From contig NC_087068.1 of NCBI RefSeq assembly GCF_963678635.1, positions 34,605,436-34,669,435 on the forward strand: a stretch of DNA of 64,000 nt, written 5' to 3'. The notes beneath the pieces were generated by a model that was given only the letters and a program-made list of their open reading frames with translations, made no database searches and was not told where the DNA came from. A program made the position numbers and the translations under genes. Below, piece after piece: positions 48,991 through 60,361 of the stretch (its first letter is position 1; every line of letters starts with the position of its first letter). This stretch comes from Symsagittifera roscoffensis (taxonomy: Eukaryota > Xenacoelomorpha > Acoela > Convolutidae).

Positions 48991-49598
48991 AAACATACTT
49001 CAAAAAATTCCAAGCAACATATTTACAAAAAATTATAACTCAGAGTGGACAACTATCGAAACCATTGGGTTTACTGGGTACTGCTCTATTATGAAAATCG
49101 CAAAGAGTAGTAACATAAGCAAAAAATTTAAATAGTAAAAAAAAATTAACCTTCAATCTTGTTAGAGTCAAATTATTCATAGAAAACGTACATCTGACTT
49201 TGCAGCTAGAGCCTTACACAATCTATTTTTTATGTTTTTTTTTACCCATTGGTATAAGTTTCTTTGAGCAGAGACAATTTTAGTGCTATAAAAACAATTT
49301 TGCGTAAAATTCTGAAAACTCGCTTGTAGAACCTAGTAGCCAGTTCAATTACAAATCTGTTCATACAGCGATTACTGCTTCCTTTATTTGTGTCCTTTCT
49401 CCTAGAGCAAAAGAATTCGTTGAGGGCTAAATGTTCAGTAGACACCTACATGAGGCCATGCGGCGGTAACCAGTGAACAAGTCTAAGTATGATTTTCTTG
49501 TCGCATAAAGCGGATTGAAAACTAAAAGTTCATGTGATAAATTGATATCCATAAAAGGAAGATATTATCATAAAAAATAGTTTATCAGCTGTAGTCAA
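48991..49598. other. AT-rich DNA, no gene seen
   Basis: The frame 49242-49445 on the minus strand may be part of the adjoining minus-strand remnant, but carries no recognisable motif. Confidence 0.3.
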
Positions 49599-49829
49599 TT
49601 AAATCGCAACGAATAGTTTTATTAAATCTTCCTGACTTCTGATGAATAAGTCTCGTATTTCATGAGCAAAACTCTGGACAGCCAAAAAGGAAAAGTTATC
49701 AAATATTGCGGTCATCAGGTTGTTTTGTCTAAGTAAATTGAATAGCTTAGACCCCCTAAAAGTAAGTGATGCTCTTTGAGTTTTGTTTTTGAGATTTTGT
49801 TTTTTCAAAAATTTCAAACTAGCTCGCAA
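49599..49829 (-). pseudogene. Possible LINE C-terminal fragment
   Basis: The frame contains QRASLTFRGSKLFNLLRQNN and later FAHEIRDLFI. CR1/jockey-type LINEs end with a similar block (basic residue, serine, L-x-x-R-G-x-K-L-W/F-N-x-L, then a phenylalanine and a helix). The fit is by eye only. No RT core lies upstream on this strand within reach. Confidence 0.35.
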
Positions 49830-50417
49830 TTACTGAACTAATGTTACTTGAAAGCAATTACTTGAAAGCAATTACTGAACTACAATCGTACACAGACAAT
49901 CAGCAAGCAAAGCGACAAGCCGCCAAAAACGATGTTTTTTAGCCCAAATTTTTTGTCGCTATTTTTTTTGTCTCGCTGGAAGTGATTTGGGTCTTTCCTT
50001 CAATAACCTCATTCAAAGCCTAACAGCGAGAAAATTTGTTCTCCCAAAACAGTGAATCTTATTTTATATTATTTCAGAGCTTTAATGAGGGACCGCCCAT
50101 TGTATATGTTATTCAGGAGATTCTCTATTAGATTGAGGCTACACTCGTGAATTTTGAATGTTATGTATTAAGGAAAGCACTTTATTCAGAATTGTTAATT
50201 TGTTCACCCGCTAACTTGCATTTAGCTGTGAAAGCTGCATTTTTTCATTTTTCCAAAGCAAACTGGAGAAGAGTTTAAAAAATTTTTGTATAAAAAATAA
50301 GCAAAACTGTTGAGGAAATTAATTGATTAAAAAGTGTTTTTAAGATTCGTTTTCGAATCGAAAATCGAGATACGTGAAAGCACCGGATCAAAAATATGCA
50401 TAAATGAGCGTTTTCAG
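49830..50417. other. AT-rich DNA before the terminal exon
   Basis: A 15 bp word CTTGAAAGCAATTAC is tandemly repeated near 49848-49875. The region ends in GAGCGTTTTCAG, the splice acceptor of the exon that follows. Confidence 0.45.
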
Positions 50418-50713
50418 ACATGATTTCGGGAGACTGGGTGGAAGCGCCCCTGTCCGCATTGGGAGCAGATGCCACGGCGTTCGAGCAGAGCCTGTTCTAC
50501 GTTGGACTAGAAGATACTCTGGATAAATTGGACTGCAGCAGGTACGGCGGGTACATCGACCGCATCTTTGTGGACATCGGAGATGACGAGGAGGACTCGA
50601 TGGTGTTGCAGGTCACGTGTGACTCCAAAACCAGCTGGGTCTTCTTCGAAGGCATGCCCCCAGAGCAAGTGAAAACATACGAATACAAACCCGTCGATGC
50701 TCTCGAGTTTTAA
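50418..50713 (+). CDS. Terminal coding exon of an unrecognised host gene
   Basis: The sequence is markedly GC-richer than its flanks, with C or G at most third positions, unlike the retroelement frames. A clear acceptor, GCGTTTTCAG (AG at 50416-50417), precedes it; a TAA at 50711-50713 ends it, and AATAAA signals follow. It encodes 97 residues from the internal Met at 50420, acidic, with GGYIDRIFVDIGDDEED and WVFFEGMPPEQV. The frame is open with two bases before that Met, so it most likely continues an upstream exon in phase 1 rather than starting here. There are no signal peptide, membrane segment or known motif. It is the only intact, selected-looking coding sequence in the window. Confidence 0.75.
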
Positions 50714-50725
50714 CGAGCTAATCTC

Positions 50726-50766
50726 AATAAAGTATAGGTTTGTGGCCAAGCCATGTCCAAAATAAA
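50726..50766 (+). terminator. Two polyadenylation signals
   Basis: AATAAA occurs at 50726-50731 and again at 50761-50766, 13 and 48 bp after the stop codon of the exon. TG-rich TTTGTGGCCAAGCCATGTCC between them could serve as the downstream element of the first. Confidence 0.6.
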
Positions 50767-51210
50767 TCGAAGTCAATTCAAAGCTGTTTAATCAAACTCA
50801 TAGTTTTCAACAAACCGAAAGTTTAACTTTCAACTTGCTGAGTTGGGGGCATCAGCAGAAAAAATGTACACTATGGTGCATACAGACGTCAGTGTGATAA
50901 AAAGGAACGGAAGCTACGGTGCGACCACATACGGTTGTTTCCAGGCGTTTACGATAGAAATCCTACACTTCAAAATTTGCCACGACTGTTGCAGTATTGC
51001 AAATTGGGTGAACACATAAATTAATTTCCATTTTTCGGTCGAAAACAGACAACACCTAAGATTAAAAAAGTTCTAGACTGATGCCCATTAAAAAGTTATA
51101 AATGTCGATTCTAAGCAATCAGGCAAACTGCTATGCAAATTCAGATGCCGGCAATCACTTAGGTTTTTCCAATTTTTTGCGACTTTTCCAACTATTCTCA
51201 AACAGTACAC
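50767..51210. other. Unique flank downstream of the exon
   Basis: No gene or repeat recognised; it ends at the left terminus of foldback element B. Confidence 0.35.
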
Positions 51211-52140
51211 GCCCGGGTTGACCAAAAATGATTATCATACAATTCCCATAAAAGGGAAATTTCTTTTCATACAATTCCATACAATTCCATACGTACAGAA
51301 AATTGTATGAAAACTCTACAATAAACATTTTCCCATAAATGGAAACTTTATAATAGGTTTTTTCTCCATAAACCAAAAACTTGTTTTCGGTTACTATATT
51401 TATTTTCTGAAAAATTTTGGGTTGTGTTTGCAACCGAAAACAAGTGAAAAAGACCTTGGTTACTCAAAGCACCAAAGGTTGGACGGTCTTACATTAATAA
51501 TGCATAAAAACCACCTGAATTGTCTTCCAGATGTCTTTCACAAATGATATAACAAAAGGTAACAATTTTTTAATTTTTTTGGCAAAATTTTTCAGTGATG
51601 ATTATTTTAAATTTTTGAATTTTCAAATTATCAGACTTTGATCAAGGCATACATAAACACTCCATGCAAAAAAATAGGAATTTTCAGCGTTTTTGAAAAA
51701 AAAAACATTTAGGTGAAAAGAAAAAAAAAAGCCAATATCATGGTACACAAAAAATTGAATTTTGAATCCAAAAATTTTTTTTTTAGAAAAATGTTTGTTT
51801 GCGTACAAAATTTGATTTGCGGTTGAAAAAAGACAAAAAAATTTTTGTGTCGCCATCAAAAAATGCCAGTCATACAATTTTCATGTATGGAAATTGCATG
51901 GAAAGCCTTTTTTCCAAAAAAATTCTATAAATCAGTTCTTTTATCACCAGTCTGTTCAACTGTTCTCAAAAAGCCGCAGAATAGGTTTAATGTTTTTCTA
52001 TTGTTTTTTGAAAATGTCTGATGAAAATTGTATGACAAGCATTTTCTCCATACATTTGACGTATGGATTTGTATGATAAAGATTTTTGATGTATGGAATT
52101 GTAAGATAAGCATTTTCGGTGTATGGAGGTCAGCCCGGGC
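51211..52140. mobile_element. Foldback element B with GCCCGGG(T/C)TGACC ends
   Basis: The left end reads GCCCGGGTTGACC, then AAAAATGATTATCATACAAT. The right end read inversely is GCCCGGGCTGACC, then, after seven extra bases, CCGAAAATGCTTATCTTACA. The terminal inverted repeat is therefore about 40 bp. Inside, CATACAATTCCATAC and its inverse GTATGGAATTGTA recur. The central 300 bp is AT-rich and non-coding. Flanking target duplication is not evident. Overlapping minus-strand frames at 51925-52181 come from the inner repeats. Confidence 0.7.
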
Positions 52141-52422
52141 GGTTGAAATCCATGTAAACGTAAAATGATGTTTTTCGACATTCGTGATCGAGATCCTACT
52201 TTTCTAAACTTTCATCAGCGCAGAAAAACGTCTCAATTGCAGCAAAACAAAGGTTGCGACTGGCCCCATCACAAAATTGTTTTCAGATTTTGCCACCAAA
52301 AATTACATTACTTAAATATTATAACCAAACAAAAACTGCGCAATCAACAAAAAAAATAATGATAGCAATTGCTGCAAAAACAGGTCATTTACAGAGTTTT
52401 AGCGCAAAAAGTTTTATGATAG

Positions 52423-52916
52423 TGAGTTTAAGTCTGGGGTGGCACACTCATAGAGTAATTTCAAATAAGGTAAACCGTCTGTTCGAATCTTATTTTCGGC
52501 CGGATATATTCGTGCACCTTCTTAGTCTAATGCCAATCTTAATCTTACTCCTATATCTCTTAGTCTCAATACATCTAGTGAATACTGGTATTTAAGAGTT
52601 AGATCAGGAACTGTTCTGAAAGAGAACGACTGTCTTCTGTTGCATTTTCCTCCTAGTCTCAATAAATCTAGTGTATACTGGTATTCACGAGTTAAGTTTA
52701 TGGAACTTGTTCCAAAGAAGAACAACTGTCTTCTAAGATTTATTTAGATTGTTCTGGCAGTTGCAGCACTACCAGGTAAAAATAGTTTCAGCACTATAAA
52801 TAACTGAATGTCAGTGTTAGTTATGGATCATGAGTGGTTAACAGGAAAAATTTTATAAGGATAGTTTTATCAAGAATATAATTGGTTATAAAGATACTAG
52901 TTTTAAACTAGTTCCA
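52423..52916 (-). repeat. 3' LTR of E3
   Basis: On the minus strand it starts TGGAACTAGTTTAAAACTAG right after CCCCGGATGGG (polypurine tract) and ends ...AAACTCA. At 494 bp it is about 100 bp longer than its relatives because the TAGTCTCAAT-A-ATCTAGTG-ATACTGG segment is present twice (near 52560 and 52654). Confidence 0.85.
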
Positions 52917-54470
52917 CCCATCCGGGGTTCACAGAGATTTAAGTTTCAAAGTGTTTATTGTAGCTAAGGATGGATGGAAAAATTTCTGTTCTTTGGAGTA
53001 GTTTCTTTTGAGCTGTTGGAGCAGTGACTGCGTGAAGGAGGAAAAAAAGTAATTGTTTTCGTAGAGAGAAGAAGTGCAGTTGTTCGTGTTCTAGAAATGG
53101 GTCTCGTTTTTATCGTAGGTCGTCTTTTGAGTGATCGCGACAAGATTTCAGATTTCTGCAATGATATATTGATTTCGTTAGGCTAGAGCGAGACTACGTG
53201 CAAGGTGGAGTTTGACTTCTTTGGGTGAAGCTCCAAGTGACTAGGACTCGTATGTGAGTTCAACATCGACTTGGTCATTGTTCTTCTTCAATGGGTACCT
53301 CTGCTGTGATATTGGGTCCATACTCTAAACCCTGTGAGGGTTGTGACTAAGGCAACAAACCAATAGATTTGCCATTTGTCATCGATTTTTCATCTCCCTT
53401 TGCTGCTCGTTTCTTTTGCTGTAAGACATCTTTTTACAAGGCATATTCATATCTATATCTTGTTGGTGATTTCAGTTTTAGTTATGATATTTATTAGTTG
53501 TTTTCGCAAAAACATTTTTATTTGGTTTCAGCTATTTTGAAGAGTCGCTCACCCTAGAGCAACTCTCGTCGAAAATAGGAGTGCGTGTCGTAAGCGTCGT
53601 GTAGCGCGGTGGATTAGGCCGGCTTTAGAGCATGCTCAGAACGTCTTACTGGCGGATAAAGCCAGTCGAGGGAAAAATTTACCGTCTATTCGGGCAGTCT
53701 TTTTATGTGTCTGTTTTTTTGTTCAACTTTTCGTTCTTTGTTTATCCGGTGGTTTTCCCTTTTTTGTCTTTGCTCTTGTCCTTTCATCAAAAATAGATTG
53801 TTGTGTTTTGGATTTTGTTTTTTTTTGTTTTAAGCGGTTTCAAAAAAATTGAAAGTGGGTTTCAAAAAAATAATTTATCCAGTTTTTATCTGGGTTCAAT
53901 CTGCTTTGGGTACCGTGGGACGTTCTTATACATGCGATTGGTTTTGTGGTCTCAGTAAGCTGCGTTGTTTAGCCTAAATTTACTTATAGCTTCTTCCAAC
54001 CAGGTTAAGGGGAAGTTTGAAACTTGTGAAAACAAATTAAATTTATTCTCAGTTCGTCTGGTAAACTTGAAATTGTTCTATTAAACAATTCTACGTGGGC
54101 GAAAAATTCGCCGTTGGTGGAAAAAGTGCGTGAGATGTGGGCGAGTAAATGAGAAATATTCGTTAACAAAAGAAGCACACATGAAAAGGTTAGTTTCTTT
54201 ATTTTTTTTGCATTATTAATTCACTACTTCATAATTAAGTTTTACAACAAAATTATCAATTTATTGCCTTGTATTAAGTTTACTTCATTAGGAGAATTCA
54301 GTCATATAGTTAGGTTAAAAAATTGAAAGGTGAAAGAGTTTTTATGGTTCATTTTGATTTTATGTTTTAGGTGAGTGACTGGTGAAATGAACAAAAGCAA
54401 TGTGAAATACACTTGTAAAAATGGCGAGTGTCTTATTTATTTACGTTAGTGATAACAGTAAATTTTATAT
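52917..54470 (-). other. 3' untranslated region of E3
   Basis: Shares blocks with E2, such as AAAGCCGGCCTAA (near 53614) and GGTACC with a TTCAATGGG neighbour (near 53290). It has no conserved frame. Confidence 0.6.
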
Positions 54471-56029
54471 TTACGAGGGTTCAGTTTCAGGGAAATATTC
54501 TATGGGTGAAGTTAGTTTTTATCGTGTCAGATGTTACCAAAAGCTTGCAAGCATGCGTATTACGTTTTAGTGCGAAGCAGTGGCCAAAAATTTCAAGCGC
54601 TCTGATGATTTTTACTTCTTCGATAATAGCTGAAAATTCGTGATTCGAATTTTGGATAAGAATTTTGAGCTTCTGCTTAAATTTGATGTTATGGATGTTT
54701 TCTATTCAGGCTTCTTTAATGGGCTGTATATATTCGTGGGGAATGATGATGTGACGGGAGACTTCTAGTGGTAAGGTGTTAGTCAATGGACAAAAGATAT
54801 AAATCTGTCGGAGAGGGTCGTAACTACGGAGGATGCTGTGCAAGTTAGTAGATTTGATGCAGTGTGTAAAGATGTAGGGTGATGTTTACTTTGAGTCAAT
54901 GAAAATAAAGCGATGGTGTGGATCACGGGATGGTGAACTGTGTATATAGTGTCTTTGTATGAGTTAATAATATGTGTACGTGAGGGTTTAATTTGTCTTA
55001 AACATAACTTCAAGCGAGCAGTGAATATCATTTCCCTTTGGTGTGAGAAAATTAAATGTGTTAGTGCAGAGGTAATTTTATTGAAGAATGGTTCGTAAGC
55101 TTTAGTGTTTCTTAGTGAGTGATATATGATGTGATCGAACTTTTTGTTTTTTGCTGTCAAGATGAAAAATTTAATCTGGTCTAATGAAGAACTTTTCAGA
55201 TAGTTGGGTGTTAGTGTTAAAATCATTGTCGTACGGGGAATTTTCCATATATCTGGTGACGGTGTGTTTGTAGTGTTTAATAGAAAATCCATTAGCTTTT
55301 TGTGCTATGAATCTATTTAGTGTTTGGTTTAAATCTATGGTGGCAACTTGATTTTCCTGAAGTGCGGTAGTTAGTTGGTAACTGATGGAGTCAAAAAGTT
55401 TGTTGTCATCGTGATTCTTTTTCCGGAAGATTTTTAGTGGGTTAGTGAAGTTGTAGTAGGGGATCCAGGATAGTGTAGGGGTTTAGTTTTATTGGGGTAA
55501 AAATGAGGGCTATGGATTGAAAAGTCTGGGGTACTAGTGTTATGAGGATGAAGGGAATATAGTCGAGATGATTGTGGGCGACTATTAAGGAATTGTAGTA
55601 AAGAGTTAGGCTGCTTTCGTTTCTTAAAAACTCTGTGTGCTCGTTTAGGTGCAATGTGGACAGGGGTAGAGGAATCGGAGGTTAAAGCTGAGTGGTTTTT
55701 CTTGTAAATGATTTAATTGTAGAGGGGAAGGGAGAGGTTTCATTGTGAAGCTGGGAAGGAATGGGTTGGAAAGGTGGTTGCTTAAAGTTAGTTGGGCTTG
55801 GTTCTGAGTCAAGTAATTCGTCGGGGGTTTCTAAATATGAGTTGTTGAAGTTAGAGATGGTATTAAAAACTGCTTGGTTTGAATCGTCCGAGTCCATGTA
55901 TGGTGAGTTAGAAGAAAAACTGGGTAGAGGGGAAGAAGTGATGTCTGAAATTGAGATGAGGGAATTTTCGCGTTGGAGGTTTGATGGATAGGAAAGGGAA
56001 CGGTTGAGGGATCCAATTTGTCTGCTCAT
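54471..56029 (-). pseudogene. ORF4 of E3
   Basis: Starts MSRQIGSLNRSLSYPSNL; the first 115 codons are open (55682-56029) and Ser/Pro/Asn-rich, containing SPYMDSDDSNQ. Later segments (55442-55654, 54783-55292) are open in other frames; one has a hydrophobic run, FILITLVPQTFQSIALIF, that could span a membrane. It ends Glu-Pro-Ser-TAA (54471-54473), as in E2. The function is unknown. Its presence in E1, E2 and E3 makes it a regular part of the family. Confidence 0.5.
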
Positions 56030-56257
56030 CGTGGGCTTAAGAGATGATTGTTTTGAGAAAATTTTTTGTGTGTGGTTGTTCTACAGTTTGTTTTATGTGT
56101 CGTCAATATTCGGTTTTTGAAGTGTTATATGAGATATTGGGATTCGCTGTAAATTACTAGCTTAAGCTATGCGTTCAGTAGTTGAAAAAATTTGTTTCTA
56201 TAAGTTTGTGGGACTAAGGATAAAGGATGATTATTATGTAAGCTTTGAAAACGTGAT

Positions 56258-56457
56258 NNNNNNNNNNNNNNNNNNNNNNNNNNNNNNNNNNNNNNNNNNN
56301 NNNNNNNNNNNNNNNNNNNNNNNNNNNNNNNNNNNNNNNNNNNNNNNNNNNNNNNNNNNNNNNNNNNNNNNNNNNNNNNNNNNNNNNNNNNNNNNNNNNN
56401 NNNNNNNNNNNNNNNNNNNNNNNNNNNNNNNNNNNNNNNNNNNNNNNNNNNNNNNNN
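56258..56457. other. Assembly gap of 200 N
   Basis: Exactly 200 N, a conventional placeholder length. Sequences at its two edges align with E2 near 27050 and near 29310, so the missing part is probably about 2.3 kb of ORF3 unless E3 has a deletion there. Confidence 0.95.
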
Positions 56458-57567
56458 ACATGTCTACGATAATCCTGAAAAGGGGTTATCGAATTCTATA
56501 TAACCTATGGTCTTTTTTGTATATCTACCGTATTTATAGTAAATTCTGTTGCGTTAAATGGAGGAGGTAAGATGGAGCTGTTTTATTTGGTGGAGCTAGA
56601 GGTAGTGGGTGATGAACTAAATTATTTAGTTGTAACGTTATTTCAAATCTAAGTGTTAAATTGTCTTGAGTCAGAGTCTGTATATTATGTTCTTGTATAT
56701 CTTTTTGGATGTCGTGACTATTTTTTATTCGGTTTAGTGCCCAATTTTGTAGTCTACTGCGGTCAAGATGTTGACGAAATAGGGAGGGGCGTGCTACGAA
56801 TGTATTCCAATCTAATCGTAGAGGTATATTAGTGGCTGAAAGTTCAAGATATCGATCGTCTAAATTTTTAGGGAAATTTAGGGGAAAGGTAGTGGTTGGA
56901 GCTTGACTTGTTGTTTTAGGTGCTGATGGAAGTGATAGAGTTCCTGGTATTGATAAAAAGGTATCCGATGAGATGTCAATTGGATCCTTGAACAGGTTGG
57001 GTTCACCTTGGGAAGAGGTTTGTGTCAACCAATGGGAAAGTGTTTGTGATGAAGTTGGGGGATTAAAGGGATTTTCATTGATTTGTACTATGGGATAGAT
57101 CTAGAGGGGTCGATGTTGGTGATGAGAGTGTATTGAAATGAAATCTTGGTGTGGTTAGGTTTCAATTTTGTCGGGGTGAATAATTTTTCTGTCTCCTGTA
57201 GTTTTGAAGTTTTGGTTTTGAATTAATTGTCTGGTTCTGTTAAGAATTTGTTGAATAAAGGGGGAAAGTCTTATATGATGGTTCGTTTTGTGGTTCATTT
57301 AGGGGTGCTTGAAGAAAGGCTTTCTACAAACGAGATATGTGTAGATGACTTTGGTTGATTTGTTTGACAAGATGTAGGTGCTGTCGGGGGATCTTGAGAT
57401 GGATTGGTAGGTGGGAATTCTTTAATGCGGTGTGGATTAGCAATTTTGAAATATATCGTAAATGCTTTTTTTTCACTTAAGTCTATGTACTTTATAGTAT
57501 TCTTCTGCAAAAAAAAGTTAACAAAACTGTCGATAATGCGAAGGTAATTAAAACCTTTTTCGTGCAT
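56458..57567 (-). pseudogene. ORF3 of E3, N-terminal part
   Basis: First frame, 57295-57567, begins MHEKGFNYLRIIDSFVNFFL and is matched by a decayed E2 version at 25857. A second, 56534-57028, contains LQNWALNRIKNSHDIQKDIQ and is matched closely by E2 near 26760-26880, so this helical segment is the best conserved part of ORF3. The remainder is lost in the assembly gap. The role is unknown; envelope-like only by position. Confidence 0.5.
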
Positions 57568-58494
57568 TTGAAAAGCGTTACAATGAGAGAAACGAGACAG
57601 GTGAGAAAATGTACGAAAAGAACAAAAATGTCTTTTCTACTTAGTAAACTTCGTATCAATTCTGACATTATCAAGTTTTGTACCTGGTTAGGTGGTAAAT
57701 GCTTTTGGAGAGAGAAAAGTAGGATTGGACGAGGGAATAGAAAATTTGAATTGACTACAAAAATTTTTAGAAAATTGAGGATTGCAAGTTCTAAAAAAAT
57801 TGGTTATGAAAAAAATTAAAAGTTGAAAAAATGCTGAAAAACTAAAAATATAGGTTGAAATGAATATGAAATTGAACTGAAATGAAATTGAGTTGAAATG
57901 GAAAGAAGCATTTGAAAAATGATTTGCTTCGTCGAACTATTTTTTAAACTTTTTTCGGAGGTGAAATCAAGGGTGGTCGAATTGTTTTTTGGTTTTTGAC
58001 ATGTGGGTTGGATATTAAAATTTTTTGGTGAAAAGAAGCCTGGGTGTTTGGGATTAACTTTCCTAATATTGTTTTCATTTATGGGATGATCATGGGTTTT
58101 TGGGAGGTAGGACGGATTTGGGCTAAGTGATCATGTTGAATTTTGTTTTTAGGCTTGTTTGATATTTTTCTTAAGGGGTAATAATTGAGACAGTATTGTC
58201 AATTTTTGTTTTGATTGATAGAATAGGGTTGCAACTTTTATATGATATTTATTTAGGTTGTCAAATATAAAGTTAGTGCTTATTTTTCACCAGGAGGTCT
58301 TTGAGTTATAGTTATAGACCTATTTCAAGTTTGAGATAACTCTGCTAGAGTTATTGGTGGTGTTTAAACAGTAATGAGATGATATCAAACCATTTTGGTT
58401 GGCTGATTTCGAGCTAGTTATTTCGAGAAAAAGGAAAATTTGTTTTTAAAAACCATTTTAAGTTTTTTCTAAAAAAAATATTAAGTTTGTTTAA
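57568..58494 (-). other. Spacer between pol and ORF3 of E3
   Basis: No readable domain. Near 57850-57900, TTGAAATGAATATGAAATTGAACTGAAATGA forms a short GAAAT-type internal repeat (given here as a description of positions rather than a motif). Confidence 0.35.
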
Positions 58495-59017
58495 TTAATC
58501 AGAGGGTTTCTGAAATTCTACTTTTTTTAATTTTTCAGATTGTGGGATAAAAGTTTTGAAATCTTTTCTTGGGTGATTTCGAAGGGGAGATGATTGGCGT
58601 TGTTGTGATTTTTCTTTGATTTCGGGGATTGGGATTTTTTCTTGTAGTTTTCTCTTAAGTCTTAGTTTTCGATCTTTTTGTTTTTGAGGTTTTTCTGATA
58701 ACTCTTTTTGAGTTATATCGGGTGATTGTGGTAGATGACTGAACTTTGTTGTTTTCTGTTGTACGTTATTTTCTATTACTTCTGTCAACGATGTGTAGTC
58801 CTGTAAAGGATTATAATTGTTTAAATTTGCGAAAGGCGTTTTCCTTCGGGTAGTATGGTAAAAAATTATTTCTATGTTGTGCGATTTCTTTTTTGTTGTG
58901 ATCTGTAAGTTTATATGTGATGTCAGTAGGTTTTTCAATCTTTTTAAACGGTCCCATTCGGGTGGGTTCTAGCTTTTCGAAATCCTTTTTTTTTAAACAA
59001 AATTTGGAATTAAACAA
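58495..59017 (-). pseudogene. C-terminal end of pol in E3 with GPY/F module
   Basis: 58811-59017 contains RMGPFKKIEKPTDITYKL and HRNNFLPYYPKE, the GPY/F signature of Ty3/gypsy integrases. A Lys/Gln-rich tail (58495-58938) follows in another frame. The module acts in DNA binding and multimerisation in known relatives. Confidence 0.8.
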
Positions 59018-59276
59018 ATGTTCCTTTTTTAGGTTTTATGCTGGTGTATAAGGTGACTTTATTTGAGACTGAACATTTTGTTTTTGTAACAAATTCTTTG
59101 CAGTTTTTTGATAAACTTCATTATGTTTTTTATCTCTGTTTAAAGTTTAGCTGTATGGGTTCCAAAGATTAATTTCAAAAAATGTAGATGGTTGCGGTGA
59201 TCTGCGTCATAAGTGTGAAGTGTTAGATTACAACAAATTGGGTGTTTTTTGGTTGACAGTCCTCTTGTGCGTTTTT

Positions 59277-59830
59277 CTAGGTTTTTTTTGTAAACATCAT
59301 TAGTTTACGTGGTTTTTCGTTAAAAACCATTTCAGATGGTAATAGTTCAAATGTTGTTATTATTTGAGAGTTATACGCTATTGGGACAACTTTTACGTCT
59401 GCTGACCATTCGGTGTATCTTTTATTGTTTCCTTTTATTATACATCGAAGGTATTCTTGTAGTGAGCGGTTCATGCCTTCAACTAGTCCGTTTGTGCATG
59501 GGGCATGTGATGTTCTAGGTTTTTGTTTGCTATTATAGAGGTGACATAGTGTAATGATTTCGTTATTGATGAATTCTGTTCCCTTGTCTGTGACAAGGAT
59601 TTCAGGTAGTCCAAACTTTGCTATCCAGTGTTCGTTAATTGATGTGTAAGCATAGTAAGCGTTGCAGTGAGATACAGAGTTGATTGCTATATAGAGTGTG
59701 AATGCGTCTACAATAACCATATATACGATTTTCCTTCTGAGGAAGGTGACAGAAGACTTTTGGTATCAAATGAGAGTATATGATTGAAATATAAACTTCG
59801 TCCTTTAAAGTCTTCTTGTTCTGCTATTTG
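59277..59830 (-). pseudogene. Integrase core of E3, D,D(35)E retained
   Basis: 147 open codons (59277-59720) cover most of the core. Asp in ILVTDKGTEF is at 59586-59588 and Glu in GLVEGMNRSL at 59478-59480, giving exactly 35 residues between them. The first Asp, in ILSFDTKS, is at 59765-59767, just across a frameshift. The zinc-binding domain before it has lost about 12 residues including Cys positions. The catalytic triad therefore survives in DNA that cannot make one protein. Confidence 0.85.
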
Positions 59831-60037
59831 CTTTAATTGACAAAGAACTTTCATCCAAATTGGTGCGTTTGGATATTAAAAATTTTGAACGTTTTCATTT
59901 ATCGTCGTATTGCTAAACTTTCGGAGAGATCGAAGTATGGTTTTGTTTCCTAATATTGTGATTTCGACTTTGATTGGTTTTGTTTAATATTTGTGCCAGG
60001 TTTTATGTTGCCCGATGACAGGGTCAAAATTTTAGTT

Positions 60038-60361
60038 TTACTGTAAAAACTGAAGTGTAACTGTTTTGTTTTTTACCTGATTGGGAGAAAAAAATTTGAA
60101 TGTCATTTTTTGAGAGAGGTTTATTATCCAAGGAGTCTTGTGAATTAAATATCTTATTGGTTGTATATTTTTGATTTGTTTGGGAGGGCTTGGCAATTTT
60201 ATGATTTCTATTAGGTTTTCAATTTCTTTTACAGGAAATGTTTCGTTTCGTTGTGGTTTTTGTTTAGATATTTTCCGTTGTGTTTCACGATGAATATGGT
60301 ATTGGTTTAAATGTAGTATTTTTTTCCTAATAAATTTACTCCATAGTGGTTGTCTTGGCAA
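60038..60361 (-). pseudogene. Tether region of E3
   Basis: Open 107-codon piece with KEIENLIEIIKLPSPP, matching EKENLIDNVNLPSPPDLNPK of E2. It connects RNase H with integrase. Confidence 0.6.
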
